64,000 bases of DNA from Aquilonibacter sp963820185 (GCA_963820185.1 CAWFYV010000003.1:372001-436000), one strand, 5' to 3'; shown: positions 1 to 8,649, counted from the first letter of the stretch. A program made the numbers and translations. The notes: generated by a model not told the origin, from the letters alone.

Positions 1-456
1 CAGATACTCAACGAATGGAATGGAGATGGCGATCGCAACAATCGTGACGATCACGGCCCAACTCGCTCCCCCCGTACGATTCGGAAAGCGCAACTTGAGC
101 ATGAAATACAGCAGCGCCAAACCGATGCAGCCGACGACGAAGTTGAGCCAACGTGCGGCCTCGAGTCCCCCGAGCCGCAGCGCCGCCCCAAAGACGAGAC
201 TCGGGGAAATCGTCTGCAGCGGCCGGCCCGGCTGGTTCGAGGCGAGGATCCCGCCGTTTCCGCACCCATTCGCGGCGGCAAACTGCTTCCACAACGCGTG
301 TTCGGGATAAAAGCCGCCATTTGCGTAGAGGCCGACGCCTTGGAACGCGTAGCGCACCTCGTCACCCGTGCACGGCAATTTACCTGCGATGAGGTGAATG
401 CCGGCCAGTACAAGGAAGATCGCAACGAGCCAGAGCCGATCGGCAAACCTCGCCAT
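1..456 (-). CDS. GT-C-type membrane glycosyltransferase-like protein (N-terminal part)
   Basis: The gene starts at ATG 456 and runs off the left edge, leaving 152 residues. A hydrophobic segment at about residues 8-25 is followed by an extracytoplasmic loop carrying TGDEVRY at about residues 30-36. A GDE-type acidic motif in the first loop is typical of GT-C-fold transferases (PMT/ArnT/family 39), which use polyprenyl-linked sugars. A second hydrophobic region lies near residues 90-150. It begins 6 bases after the flhA stop and so looks like the last gene of the flagellar-type operon seen here. The family call rests on the N-terminus only; the acceptor is unknown. Confidence 0.55.
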   Translation of the reverse strand, partial: MARFADRLWLVAIFLVLAGIHLIAGKLPCTGDEVRYAFQGVGLYANGGFYPEHALWKQFAAANGCGNGGILASNQPGRPLQTISPSLVFGAALRLGGLEAARWLNFVVGCIGLALLYFMLKLRFPNRTGGASWAVIVTIVAIAISIPFVEYL

Positions 457-462
457 CGCCCT

Positions 463-2505
463 TCAATTGGCGATCAATCGGTCACCCACCGCCATGCCCG
501 ACGGCGCAAGCGCCAACTCAGGCGGCAGCTCCGCATAACTGAGCACGTCGACGCGCACGCCCGAACGCAAGAGCAGATCCGCGAGCACAGGGCGTAACGC
601 GATGCTGCAGAGTACGGCGGCACGGTCGCGCGGTATGCGGGCGACGTATGTGGCAACTTCATCGCGCAGCGCGATCGCGCGCTGCGGATCGGGAGCGAGA
701 TCCGCACCGAAGCCAACCCATTGACGCACGAGCTCGCGATCGAATTCGGCGTCGACGACGAGCGGCTCCAAGTGCTCGATCCCGCGACGCCGCAGCAGAT
801 CGGGAACGATTACGCGTCGCGCGGTCTCAGCGAGTTCGCGTGCGTCGCGCGAGGGCGATTCCAACATCGCTTGCAATACGGCGACCGGGTCGCGCGGCCA
901 GGCCGCCTCGCGCAGCAAATGTCCAAATGCCCGGTGCAGCGTACCCAATGGAAACGCATCCGTACCGACATCGCGAATCAGTGCAGGCATCGTTGCGCGC
1001 AGATGCTCGAGCAACGTCTGCAATTCCTGACGTCCGAGCAATTCGCTCGCGTAGCGGCGCACCGTCTCCGCGACGTGCGAGCCAATGATCGAAATCGGAT
1101 CGAAGACCAGCGCGCCAGCCGACGCAATTCGCTCGCGGTCGTTCGGATCGATCCACGCAGCGGGCAACGAGTAGACCGGTTCGCTCTCCACCCGGAGTCC
1201 GAACCCCGCGAGCAGTTGCGAATCGGCGACGGCCATCACGCGACCGAGCTCGAGCCGTCCCTCCGCAACGACGCGATCGCGTACGCGAATTGCATAGGTT
1301 CGCGGATCGCGTGCAAGGTCGTCACGCAATCGGACGCCGGGAAGCACGAGGCCGATCTCGCCTGCGAGCGCGCGGCGCACCTCGCCGATGCGATCCAGCA
1401 ACGCGTCGGAGAGCGGCGGCACGAGCAGGTGGGCAAGGTCGGCGCCGATATCGATCGCCATTGCGTCGACACCAACGAGGCTGAGCGCGAGCTCGGGGCG
1501 GCGCAACGCCAGCCGTTTCGCACGGTCACTTGACGCGCGCGCGTCGTCGTCGCTGCGCTTCTTTCGCCGGACCGCAACTTGCGCGAGCACGAACGCACTG
1601 GCACCAAGCACAAGGAATACCGGCCGCGGCAGCGAGGGCACGAATGAAAGCACCACGAGCAATGCACCGGCACTGCGCAACACGTCGGGACGTGCGAAGA
1701 GCTGCGCTGCGAGGTCCGCGCCGAGCGCACCATCGGAGGCGACGCGCGTGACCATCATTCCCATCGCCGTGGATATAAGGAAGGCCGGCAAGGTCGTCAC
1801 GAGCGCATTGCCGATCGAGAGAAGCGCAAAGGTATTAATCGCGTCGAGTGGCGAGAGGCCGTGGTAGGCGATGCCCACGACGATCCCGCCGACCAGGTTC
1901 AATGCGACGATCACCAAAGCCGCAATGGCGTCGCCCTTGACGAATTTTCCAGCACCATCCATCGCGCCATAGAAATCGGCCTCGCGCTGGACCGCAGCGC
2001 GTTTACGACGCGCGCCGTCCGCGTCGAGCGCACCCGCATGCACGTCGGCATCGATCGCCATCTGCTTGCCCGGCATCGCGTCGAGCGTGAAGCGCGCTGC
2101 CACTTCGGCTACACGTTGCGATCCGCTCGCGATCACGACGAATTGAATGGTAATCAGGATCGCGAACACGATCAGGCCCACGACGAGATTGCCGTGGACA
2201 ACGAATGCGCCAAAAGCCGGGATGATCGCGCCGACCGCGCCTGGCGAAGCGCCCTGCGTGAGGATCAAGCGCGTGGCCGATACGTCGAGCGAAAGACGGA
2301 AAAGCGTTGCGACGAGCAGCGCAGGCGCGAAAGCCGAGAACTCGAGCGGATCGTCGATCGTCACCGCAAGCAGGAGCACGAGCGCTGAGCCGAAGATGTT
2401 GATCCCGAGCAACACGTCGAGCAACGCGGGCGGCAGCGGCACGATGAGAATGCCGACGATTGCCAGCAGCACCCCTGCAAAGATGTACACCGGCAAGCGC
2501 GTCAC
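463..2505 (-). CDS. flhA: Flagellar-type export gate protein FlhA
   Basis: This 680-residue protein is the FHIPEP-family subunit of the type III export gate. About eight hydrophobic segments fill the first 330 residues. The family signature RFTLDAMPGKQMAIDAD is present in the loop near residues 138-155. A large cytoplasmic domain that receives chaperone-substrate complexes follows. The GTG start overlaps the flhB stop as GTGA, so the two genes are translationally coupled. Length is normal for the family (about 680-700). Gene order flhB-flhA and the surrounding fli genes fit a flagellar-type apparatus rather than a classical injectisome. Confidence 0.95.
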   Translation of the reverse strand: MTRLPVYIFAGVLLAIVGILIVPLPPALLDVLLGINIFGSALVLLLAVTIDDPLEFSAFAPALLVATLFRLSLDVSATRLILTQGASPGAVGAIIPAFGAFVVHGNLVVGLIVFAILITIQFVVIASGSQRVAEVAARFTLDAMPGKQMAIDADVHAGALDADGARRKRAAVQREADFYGAMDGAGKFVKGDAIAALVIVALNLVGGIVVGIAYHGLSPLDAINTFALLSIGNALVTTLPAFLISTAMGMMVTRVASDGALGADLAAQLFARPDVLRSAGALLVVLSFVPSLPRPVFLVLGASAFVLAQVAVRRKKRSDDDARASSDRAKRLALRRPELALSLVGVDAMAIDIGADLAHLLVPPLSDALLDRIGEVRRALAGEIGLVLPGVRLRDDLARDPRTYAIRVRDRVVAEGRLELGRVMAVADSQLLAGFGLRVESEPVYSLPAAWIDPNDRERIASAGALVFDPISIIGSHVAETVRRYASELLGRQELQTLLEHLRATMPALIRDVGTDAFPLGTLHRAFGHLLREAAWPRDPVAVLQAMLESPSRDARELAETARRVIVPDLLRRRGIEHLEPLVVDAEFDRELVRQWVGFGADLAPDPQRAIALRDEVATYVARIPRDRAAVLCSIALRPVLADLLLRSGVRVDVLSYAELPPELALAPSGMAVGDRLIAN

Positions 2506-3515
2506 AGGAGTGCCCCGCTCTTAATCAGCGCTGCAACGATCTCCGCGACCGCGATGTAATGCTCGTAGGCGATCGGCTCGCCAACGATACCGTCGCGGTA
2601 GAGCGCACGCGCCAGCGGTACGTTCTCAATTACCGGAACATCGTGTTCCTTGGCAAACTCGCGCACACGTAGCGCCATTTCGTCGGCGGCGCGCACGAGC
2701 ACCGTGGGCACCGCAACGTCCGGGGGCCGGTAGTCGAGCGCAACGGCGACGTGCGTCGGGTTCACGACGACAAATGCAGCATCTTTGACTTTCGCAAGCG
2801 CGCCACGGATAAGATTGCGATGCAGCGCCTTGCGCCGGCTGCGCGCCAGCGGATCACCATCGCTCTCTTTCATCTCACGCTTGAGTTCGGCCAGGCTCAT
2901 TCGCAGTTTGCGCAACCATGCGCGCCGGGCGACGCCGTACTCGGCGATGGCGAAGAGCAAACCTACCGCCGCCGCGGCCCAAACCACGTGCTGCGCGCCA
3001 TTCCAAGCGATCTGTGCGACGCCTTGCGGCGTTAGCGCGACCGCGCCCGCTCGCGCGAGATCTTGCAGAGCGGGAACCATTGCGAAGGATGCGAGCGCAA
3101 ACGCGCAAAGCGCACGCGCACCATGCGTGAGCGCCTCGCGCGAAAACATGCGCTTGAGGCCTTCGCCCGGATTCAAGCGCTCGAGCTTCATCGCCGGCGT
3201 CACGAACACGAGTCCTCCGCTTTGCAACAGTGCGCCGATGACGCCGCTCACCGCGGCGAGTAGTGCAGGCACGAGCGCGAGTGCGACGACCGCGATTGCT
3301 GGCACGACGGCATCTGATCCGGCTATCGCGTGCGCAAGCGCTTCTTTCACGAGCGCACCCAACGGAGCGGCAATCGCGCAGACGCCGAGCGCAGCTGCGA
3401 TAAATGCGACGTTCGCGCCGAACTCTTGCGCGCGGGGAACATTGCCCTCGCGTCGTGCCTTCGCGATGCGCGATGGCGGTGCATCGAAGGTCCGCTCACC
3501 ACTGTCGGCGCTCAC
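2502..3515 (-). CDS. flhB: Flagellar-type export switch protein FlhB
   Basis: This 337-residue inner-membrane protein controls substrate specificity of the export apparatus. I chose GTG 3515 because it overlaps the fliR stop as GTGA and gives the family-like N-terminus VSADSGERTFDAPPSRIAKA; longer readings add non-homologous sequence. Four hydrophobic segments are followed by the autocleavage motif NPTH (in VVVNPTHVAVA), which FlhB/SctU proteins cut between Asn and Pro. The motif is intact, so the specificity switch is probably functional. The 3' end overlaps flhA by four bases. Confidence 0.94.
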   Translation of the reverse strand: MSADSGERTFDAPPSRIAKARREGNVPRAQEFGANVAFIAAALGVCAIAAPLGALVKEALAHAIAGSDAVVPAIAVVALALVPALLAAVSGVIGALLQSGGLVFVTPAMKLERLNPGEGLKRMFSREALTHGARALCAFALASFAMVPALQDLARAGAVALTPQGVAQIAWNGAQHVVWAAAAVGLLFAIAEYGVARRAWLRKLRMSLAELKREMKESDGDPLARSRRKALHRNLIRGALAKVKDAAFVVVNPTHVAVALDYRPPDVAVPTVLVRAADEMALRVREFAKEHDVPVIENVPLARALYRDGIVGEPIAYEHYIAVAEIVAALIKSGALL

Positions 3516-4225
3516 GGCCGGCTTCCGGGATAGGGCAGGAGGGGATGGCCGGCGCGCGCCGAGAGCAGCGGAATCGAAACGGCCGTCACCAGCAATACCG
3601 CGCCAAATACAAGCGGGAACGAAAGCGCAAAGCCTGCGAAACGCGGGATGGTACGCGTCAGCGCCGCGACCGCGACCTGCACGACAAATGCAAGCGCAAT
3701 CGCCGGAGCAGCCACCGCAGCGCCGACGAGCACGATCGTAGTTGCGAGCGTGCTCGCGAACGCGAGCCAAGCATGCGAATCAAATGGCGCGCCGGGTGCG
3801 ACGCGAGCGAAGCTTTCCGAAAACGCGAGGAGTGTCACGCGATAGGCGCCGAGCAAAAAGTAGCCGCCGGTAAATGCAATCGACCACATGCGGCCAAAAC
3901 CGCTCGGCGCGACGAGTTGCACGCTCGGTGCCATCGCCTTCACACCGACGTAATCGTCGAGCATGCGCCCACCGGCATAGGCTCCGTCATACAGGAGCGA
4001 TGCGCCAATGCCTATCGCGCTTCCAAGCAAGAATTCAACGACGAACGCTATTGCGAGTGCAACGCCGTGCACATGCGCGCCTCGCACGCCGGGGACGATT
4101 GCAATCGTCAACAAGAGCGCGATCGCCGCGCGCAATGCATGCGGCACGCTTGGGTGCGAGAATCCCGGAGCCCGCGATGCAAATCCGGCGCATCGCGCGA
4201 AGACGAGCAAGGCGGTCGCGTTCAC
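3512..4225 (-). CDS. fliR: Flagellar-type export gate protein FliR
   Basis: This 237-residue, strongly hydrophobic protein has the FliR/SctT pattern: an N-terminal segment with ARCAGF near residues 10-15, then the alternation of hydrophobic helices seen in the family. FliR closes the helical FliP5-FliQ4-FliR1 export gate. The GTG start at 4225 overlaps the fliQ stop (GTGA) and reads VNATALLVFARCAGF, which fits family N-termini. The stop overlaps the flhB start in the same way. Its position between fliQ and flhB is the conserved flagellar order. Confidence 0.9.
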   Translation of the reverse strand: MNATALLVFARCAGFASRAPGFSHPSVPHALRAAIALLLTIAIVPGVRGAHVHGVALAIAFVVEFLLGSAIGIGASLLYDGAYAGGRMLDDYVGVKAMAPSVQLVAPSGFGRMWSIAFTGGYFLLGAYRVTLLAFSESFARVAPGAPFDSHAWLAFASTLATTIVLVGAAVAAPAIALAFVVQVAVAALTRTIPRFAGFALSFPLVFGAVLLVTAVSIPLLSARAGHPLLPYPGSRP

Positions 4226-4491
4226 GATCCATAGACCAGCGCCGGAATGGCAGCGAGTGCGTCGCCAAAAAGTTGCGCGCACGCGTGCATCCCAAAAGCG
4301 CCAAAGAGCGCGATCGTCAGGCCAACCGCAATGACCTTCGGCAGGAGGGTCAGGGTCTGTTCTTGCACCTGCGTCGCCGCCTGCACGATGGCGATCGCCG
4401 TTCCGACGAGTGCAGCGAGCGCGAGGACCGGTATGCACAGGATCGCGGCCAGCAGCATCGTCTCACGAAGCAACGCTTCGAATGCGCCCAT
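4222..4491 (-). CDS. fliQ: Flagellar-type export gate protein FliQ
   Basis: This 89-residue protein has two long hydrophobic helices separated by a short polar turn (TQVQEQTLTLLPK), the hairpin structure of FliQ/SctS. It packs around FliP in the export gate. The start is ATG 4491. The 53 bases between it and the O-methyltransferase stop are the largest gap within this part of the operon and contain no clear promoter. It is followed directly by fliR with a four-base overlap. fliP is not adjacent here: metF and an O-methyltransferase gene lie between. Confidence 0.92.
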   Translation of the reverse strand: MGAFEALLRETMLLAAILCIPVLALAALVGTAIAIVQAATQVQEQTLTLLPKVIAVGLTIALFGAFGMHACAQLFGDALAAIPALVYGS

Positions 4492-4544
4492 GCGCTGACG
4501 GTACGCACGCGGCGTTACCTCAATGTTGCCGAAATTGAGCCGCG

Positions 4545-5210
4545 CTAGCGCACAAGAGCGAAGGCCAGGCCGTCGTACTCCTTCTCACCGACGGTTTGCA
4601 AGGCCGTCGCCTCGAACTGCGGTTCCGTTGCGAGCAGCTCGAGTGCGCGCCGCGCACCAACGATCATTGGATCGGCGTTCGAGGGGTCGGCGACCGCGCC
4701 GCCGCGGACCACGTTATCGACCACAACGAGCGTGCCGGAGCGTGAGAGGCGCAGCCCGCGCCGTAGGTAGTTGGGGTTGTTTTCCTTGTCGGCGTCGATG
4801 AAGATCATATCGAACGGCGCGGCGCCCTGTGCAATAAGACGATCGAGCGTTTCCAGTGCCGGTGCGACTTCGACAGTAACAAGCGCATCCAGCCCCGCGG
4901 CAGCGAGATTGTCGCGCGCCACGGCCGCGTGCTCCGGATCGATCTCGAGCGTAATCAATTGCCCATCGGGCGGAAGCGCTCGGGCAAGCCAAATCGCGCT
5001 GTATCCTCCGAGCGTGCCAATCTCGAGGATGCGCCGGGCACCGCGCACCCGAGCGAGCAGATACAAGAGTTTCCCCTGCACGGCAGAGACCGCAATCGGC
5101 GGCAAGCCCGCTGCCGCGCTGCGCTCGAGCGCGCGCTGCAGGTCGCGATCCTCGCCGACAAACAGCGAGGAGAGATAGGCATCGACCTCGTTTGCACGAT
5201 CGGTGTTCAA
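4545..5210 (-). CDS. Class I SAM-dependent O-methyltransferase
   Basis: This 221-residue protein is related to the caffeoyl-CoA/catechol O-methyltransferase family (MdmC-like). It carries the SAM-binding motif LEIGTLGGYSAIWLA near residue 60 and the metal/substrate loop FIDADKENNPNY near residue 135, whose Asp residues bind a divalent cation in the family. I chose TTG 5210 because it overlaps the metF stop as TTGA and gives the usual short helical N-terminus; an upstream ATG at 5237 would lie inside metF. The substrate is unknown. Location between metF and fliQ suggests either SAM-cycle coupling or chance insertion into the operon. Confidence 0.85.
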   Translation of the reverse strand: MNTDRANEVDAYLSSLFVGEDRDLQRALERSAAAGLPPIAVSAVQGKLLYLLARVRGARRILEIGTLGGYSAIWLARALPPDGQLITLEIDPEHAAVARDNLAAAGLDALVTVEVAPALETLDRLIAQGAAPFDMIFIDADKENNPNYLRRGLRLSRSGTLVVVDNVVRGGAVADPSNADPMIVGARRALELLATEPQFEATALQTVGEKEYDGLAFALVR

Positions 5211-6106
5211 TGCACAGCTCCGAAACTCGGCCGCCACGCACTCCCGGCGGTCAAGGCCGATACGATTGCGCGCGTGGCGGGCGAACGATTAAGTGTGTAA
5301 AAGTGGATTCCCGGCGATCCGCGGCTGAGCAATTCGGTCGCCTGCAGCGCAGCGTAGGCAACGCCCAAGTCCTCGACCGCTTTTGGATCGTCGCGACGAA
5401 TTTCGAGTTCGCGCAGTAGCTTTGGCGGGATCGACGCGCCGATACTCGAGGTGAAACGTGCAACCTGCGAGGCGTTCGTGATCGGCATGAGGCCAGGGAT
5501 CATCGGGATGCCGATGCCAAGGCGCTGGGCTCGCCCCAGAAACTCTGCGTAGCGATCGTTATCAAAAAACAGTTGGCTGATGAGGAAGTCCGCGCCCGCG
5601 TCGACCTTCTCCTTGAGATATGCAAGATCGGCCTCCGGACTCTGCGCCTCCGTGTGCGTCTCGGGATAAAACGCCGCGCCGATACAGAAATCGTAGTTGC
5701 GGCGCAACATCGCGACGAGATCGCTTGCATGCGTAAAGCCGCCCGCCGTCGCTTCAAACGCGGTTGTTCCCTTCGGCGGATCTCCGCGAAGTGCGAGCAC
5801 GTTCTGGATGCCGCCTCGTGCGAGATCGTCGAAGAGCGTGCGCAGTTCTGCGCGCGACGAGCCGACGCACGTCACGTGCGCCATTACCGTCAATCCGATG
5901 TCGCGTTGTATTTGTTTAGCCAGCGATACCGTCCGCTCGCGCGACGAACCGCCCGCGCCGTAGGTGATCGAGACGAAGGCCGGGCGCAGTGGCGCGAGCA
6001 ATTCGATCGTGGCAAGAAGCGCGCGCGCACCATCGTCATCCTTCGGCGGAAAGAACTCGAAGGAGAAGAACGGTCGCTGCGTCGCAAGGGCCTCGGAGAT
6101 GCGCAC
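5207..6106 (-). CDS. metF: Methylenetetrahydrofolate reductase
   Basis: This cytoplasmic flavoenzyme reduces 5,10-methylene-THF to 5-methyl-THF for methionine synthesis. The protein (299 residues from GTG 6106) has the family hallmark FSFEFFPPK near the N-terminus, VTYGAGGS-like VSITYGAGGSSRERT, the LALRGDPP segment that binds FAD, and a TIM-barrel length. GTG 6106 has AAGG five bases upstream and gives the family-typical start VRISEALATQRP. A TTG at 6139 inside fliP is the alternative. It sits between fliP and the O-methyltransferase, splitting the normally contiguous fliPQR set. Confidence 0.93.
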   Translation of the reverse strand: MRISEALATQRPFFSFEFFPPKDDDGARALLATIELLAPLRPAFVSITYGAGGSSRERTVSLAKQIQRDIGLTVMAHVTCVGSSRAELRTLFDDLARGGIQNVLALRGDPPKGTTAFEATAGGFTHASDLVAMLRRNYDFCIGAAFYPETHTEAQSPEADLAYLKEKVDAGADFLISQLFFDNDRYAEFLGRAQRLGIGIPMIPGLMPITNASQVARFTSSIGASIPPKLLRELEIRRDDPKAVEDLGVAYAALQATELLSRGSPGIHFYTLNRSPATRAIVSALTAGSAWRPSFGAVH

Positions 6107-6119
6107 GATGGCCTTGCGA

Positions 6120-6776
6120 TTATCTAAAACTGGCGGCAACGCCTCCGCAGATCAGCGCCCAGCCGTCTACCATGACGAAGAGCAAGAGCTTTACCGGCAG
6201 CGAGACAACCGGGGGGCTGAGCATCATCATACCCAGGCCCATCAGCATCGCCGCGACTGCAAGGTCGATCGCTACAAACGGAAGATAGAGGGCAAAGCCG
6301 ATCGCAAATGCGCCGCGAAGCTCGCCTACGACGAAGGCCGGCACGATGACCGTGAGCGGCGCCTTCGCGACCGGCTCGCTTCCTCGATGCGCGACGCGCT
6401 CGAAGAGCGTGATGTCGGCTACACGCGTCTGGCGCAGCATGAACGAACGCAGCGGTCCGGAGGCGCGATCCAACGCCTGCGACTGCGAGAGCGCACCGTG
6501 TGCATACGGTTCGACCGCATCGTGGCCGATACGTTGCAGCGTCGGTGTCATTACGACCAGCGTCAGCACGAGCGCAAGGCCGGAGAGGACCGCGTTCGGC
6601 GGAAGCGCCGAGGTGCCGATCGCCGAACGCACGAGCGAGAGGACCACCACGATGCGTACGAATGAGGTACACATCATGAGCAGAAATGGCACGATCGCAA
6701 GCACGGTAAGGCTTGCGAGCACATCGAGCGGAAGTGTTGCGTGCCCGCGCGCGGCGACGTCGAAAAGACCATCCAT
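6120..6776 (-). CDS. fliP: Flagellar-type export gate protein FliP
   Basis: This 218-residue protein has the FliP/SctR core: TSFVRIVVVLSLVRSAIG, then LSGLALVLTLVVMTP, and the late hydrophobic pair with GLGMMMLSPPVVSLPVKLLLF. FliP forms the core of the export gate. Most FliP proteins have an N-terminal cleavable signal peptide; here only MDGLFDVAARG precedes the first core helix, so that segment seems absent, as in injectisome SctR. I prefer ATG 6776 to a GTG at 6803, which would lie across the hairpin at 6780-6809. No clear Shine-Dalgarno is seen at either. Confidence 0.92.
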   Translation of the reverse strand: MDGLFDVAARGHATLPLDVLASLTVLAIVPFLLMMCTSFVRIVVVLSLVRSAIGTSALPPNAVLSGLALVLTLVVMTPTLQRIGHDAVEPYAHGALSQSQALDRASGPLRSFMLRQTRVADITLFERVAHRGSEPVAKAPLTVIVPAFVVGELRGAFAIGFALYLPFVAIDLAVAAMLMGLGMMMLSPPVVSLPVKLLLFVMVDGWALICGGVAASFR

Positions 6777-6779
6777 AGA

Positions 6780-6809
6780 AAAACGGTGCCGCAGCAGCGT
6801 CACCGTTTT
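6780..6809 (-). terminator. Hairpin with T-run between fliN and fliP
   Basis: A perfect 9-bp inverted repeat, AAAACGGTG and CACCGTTTT, encloses a 12-base loop. Read on the minus strand it ends in five T, as in an intrinsic terminator or attenuator, and fliP starts a few bases later. The stem is half A/T, so termination may be partial. Confidence 0.4.
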
Positions 6810-6839
6810 ATGGAAAAATAATTGCGGAAACGTGAACGG

Positions 6840-7127
6840 CTAGAGGTTGGGATTTATCGGCGGCCGAGAGATCAGCTCTGTCACGCGCACGCCGAAGTTC
6901 TCATCGACGGCGACGACCTCGCCGCGCGCGATCAGCTTGTTGTTCACCATCAAATCGACCGGGCCGCCGGCAAGCCGGTCGAGCTCGATGATCGAGCCGG
7001 CGCCAAGCTTGAGGACTTCGGCAACGGACATGTGGCAGGTACCCAGTTCAGCGGTCACACTGAGCGGTACGTGCAGCAACACATCGAGATTGCCTCGATC
7101 CTTGAGTTTCTTTGCATCGATGGTCAT
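6840..7127 (-). CDS. fliN: Flagellar switch/C-ring protein FliN (SpoA domain)
   Basis: This 95-residue protein consists almost only of a C-terminal SpoA domain: LLHVPLSVTAELG, then VLKLGAGSIIELDRLAGGPVD and LIARGEVVAVDENFGVRVTEL. This is the FliN/SctQ-C fold that multimerises at the base of the C-ring. The ATG at 7127 overlaps the fliM stop as ATGA. It is shorter than FliN proteins with long N-terminal extensions but complete for the domain. Confidence 0.93.
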   Translation of the reverse strand: MTIDAKKLKDRGNLDVLLHVPLSVTAELGTCHMSVAEVLKLGAGSIIELDRLAGGPVDLMVNNKLIARGEVVAVDENFGVRVTELISRPPINPNL

Positions 7128-7927
7128 CGTTCCGGGTCTTCCCTTTCGGCTGGTGTGCGATCAACCGCTAAAGCATAGTATCGACCGTGAACGCCGCATT
7201 CTCCAATGGCAAGGGGCCTTCCGGCCAGCAAAAGCCTGCCGCGCAGTGCTCCGGCGGGGAGCGGGAGGATGGCCCCGGGTTCGAGCGAGGCGACGTCAGC
7301 CGCCGGATGCCAGCCCATATCAACGTGCACGGCCAGCTCGACCTCCAGGTCGCGCAGATCGTCGAGCGCGACGCCGGGCTGCGATTCGGGAAGCGGATCG
7401 CGGCTGAGCGCAATGCCGATCCGTGCTCGCACGGGATGCTCGACCTGCAATTCGAAGAAGGTGCGCAACGCACGCACGTCAGGCGTCGTCTCGAGGGCGA
7501 GTTCGGCTGCCGTGCCGCAAATCGGACCAAACTGCATTGCAATCGCGCGAACGATTCGTTCCAGCACGGTTCGCTCGAGCGTCGAGAGCGTCGATGTCCG
7601 CAATTCGCGCTCGCCGAACGCTGCAGCCGCGAGTGCCGACGCGTCTCCCGGGCGAACGATCACCGCTGCCTCGATCGATGCAGCCCGCACCCGAAATACT
7701 GTCGCATCGCGGACAATTGCATTCCACGCTGCGGGTTGCGGAATTGTCGGCTCGTAGAGTTTGAGCGTTACCGCTTCGCCAAAGAGCTTCGCGAGCGTCT
7801 CGCGCACGCCGCTCGCGACGATGCACGCCGCACTGACCGGCAACATCGAGCGTTCTTCGAACGAGAGCTTGCGGATCCGGCGGCCGTCGACTACATCGCA
7901 GCGCCGGGCGAAGCCCAGCATCTTCAC
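7124..7927 (-). CDS. fliM: Divergent FliM-like C-ring protein
   Basis: This 267-residue protein precedes fliN with a four-base overlap. Its last 75 residues form a SpoA domain (DLRDLEVELAVHVDMGWH ... LEPGAILPLPAGALRG). The middle part matches the position of the FliM CheC-like domain but is strongly divergent. The N-terminus (MKMLGFARRCDVVDGRR) lacks the LSQxEIDALL CheY-binding motif of canonical FliM. The GTG start at 7927 overlaps the upstream stop as GTGA. It could also be called SctQ-like; the pairing with a separate fliN favours FliM. Confidence 0.7.
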   Translation of the reverse strand: MKMLGFARRCDVVDGRRIRKLSFEERSMLPVSAACIVASGVRETLAKLFGEAVTLKLYEPTIPQPAAWNAIVRDATVFRVRAASIEAAVIVRPGDASALAAAAFGERELRTSTLSTLERTVLERIVRAIAMQFGPICGTAAELALETTPDVRALRTFFELQVEHPVRARIGIALSRDPLPESQPGVALDDLRDLEVELAVHVDMGWHPAADVASLEPGAILPLPAGALRGRLLLAGRPLAIGECGVHGRYYALAVDRTPAEREDPER

Positions 7928-8646
7928 TTCAAGAGGTCCATAGCGGTCTTTCCGTTGGCACCTTGTGCCTTGTGTATCGCCTGCAGCGCGTCGAAAGCAA
8001 TATATGCTTCCTCAAGACGATCAAGACTGCGGTCGAAATCGATGCGGCTTTCCTCGCGCTGCATCGGCCCAACGTTTGAAAAACTTCCGTCGCCGGCGCG
8101 GCCGACGTGCGGCAATGTCCCAAGTGGTGCAACGAAGTGATTCGCATCGACGACGCCGAGCTTCGTCGCCGCCGGGAAACGCGCAAGCGCCAATTGTCCT
8201 ACTGCGACGCGTTCACGCTCGCGCGCGCCGCTGCGAGGATCGATAACCGTGCGGTCGTACGCAAGTGTGCCGTCAGCTTCGACACGTAGATTCAGCACGC
8301 GGCCAAGCGCCTCGTCGACCGGGTCAACGCGCAGTTCGCTTGCGACGCCGTTGCGCGGCGTGAATCCAAGCACCGCGCGCCCGTTCGCGCCGGCGAGCAT
8401 TCCGTCGCACAGCGTGAAGCCTCCGTCACGCGTGTATACCGAGCGCCCGCGTTCATCAGTGGTCAAAAAGAACGCGTCGGCCGGCGGTGCGACCGAGAGC
8501 GGATCGAGCGCCGGATCCGACGCAGGACGCTCGGTTGCCACGTCGCCGAATTGCGGGAACGCGCCAGGCGTGAAAGCACGCTGCACGTCGGCCGCTCGCT
8601 GCGCGATCCGGTCGAGAGCGTCTTGCGTGGCTGCATTGACCATCAT
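7924..8646 (-). CDS. FlgE/FlgF/FlgG-family rod or hook protein (divergent)
   Basis: This 240-residue protein has the middle-domain signature of flagellar hook-basal-body proteins, DAFFLTTDERGRSVYTRDGGFTL near residues 55-75. Later comes the VGQLALARFPAATKLG stretch typical of FlgF/FlgG, and a helical C-terminus. The usual N-terminal heptad with a clear SxxN motif is weak. It starts at ATG 8646 (an ATG also follows directly). It may be the only distal rod/hook family member here, so assignment to FlgE, FlgF or FlgG is not secure. Confidence 0.72.
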   Translation of the reverse strand: MMVNAATQDALDRIAQRAADVQRAFTPGAFPQFGDVATERPASDPALDPLSVAPPADAFFLTTDERGRSVYTRDGGFTLCDGMLAGANGRAVLGFTPRNGVASELRVDPVDEALGRVLNLRVEADGTLAYDRTVIDPRSGARERERVAVGQLALARFPAATKLGVVDANHFVAPLGTLPHVGRAGDGSFSNVGPMQREESRIDFDRSLDRLEEAYIAFDALQAIHKAQGANGKTAMDLLK

Positions 8647-8649
8647 GAT

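Noticed and set aside
3404..4234. Plus-strand open frame of 276 codons across fliR and flhB
   Set aside because: Arg/Cys-rich shadow of two overlapping conserved genes on the other strand.
463..4491. Classical injectisome (virulence type III) assignment for the export genes
   Set aside because: The presence of flgC, fliE, a flgE/F/G-like gene and separate fliM/fliN in one operon fits the flagellar branch; no secretin or needle gene was seen.
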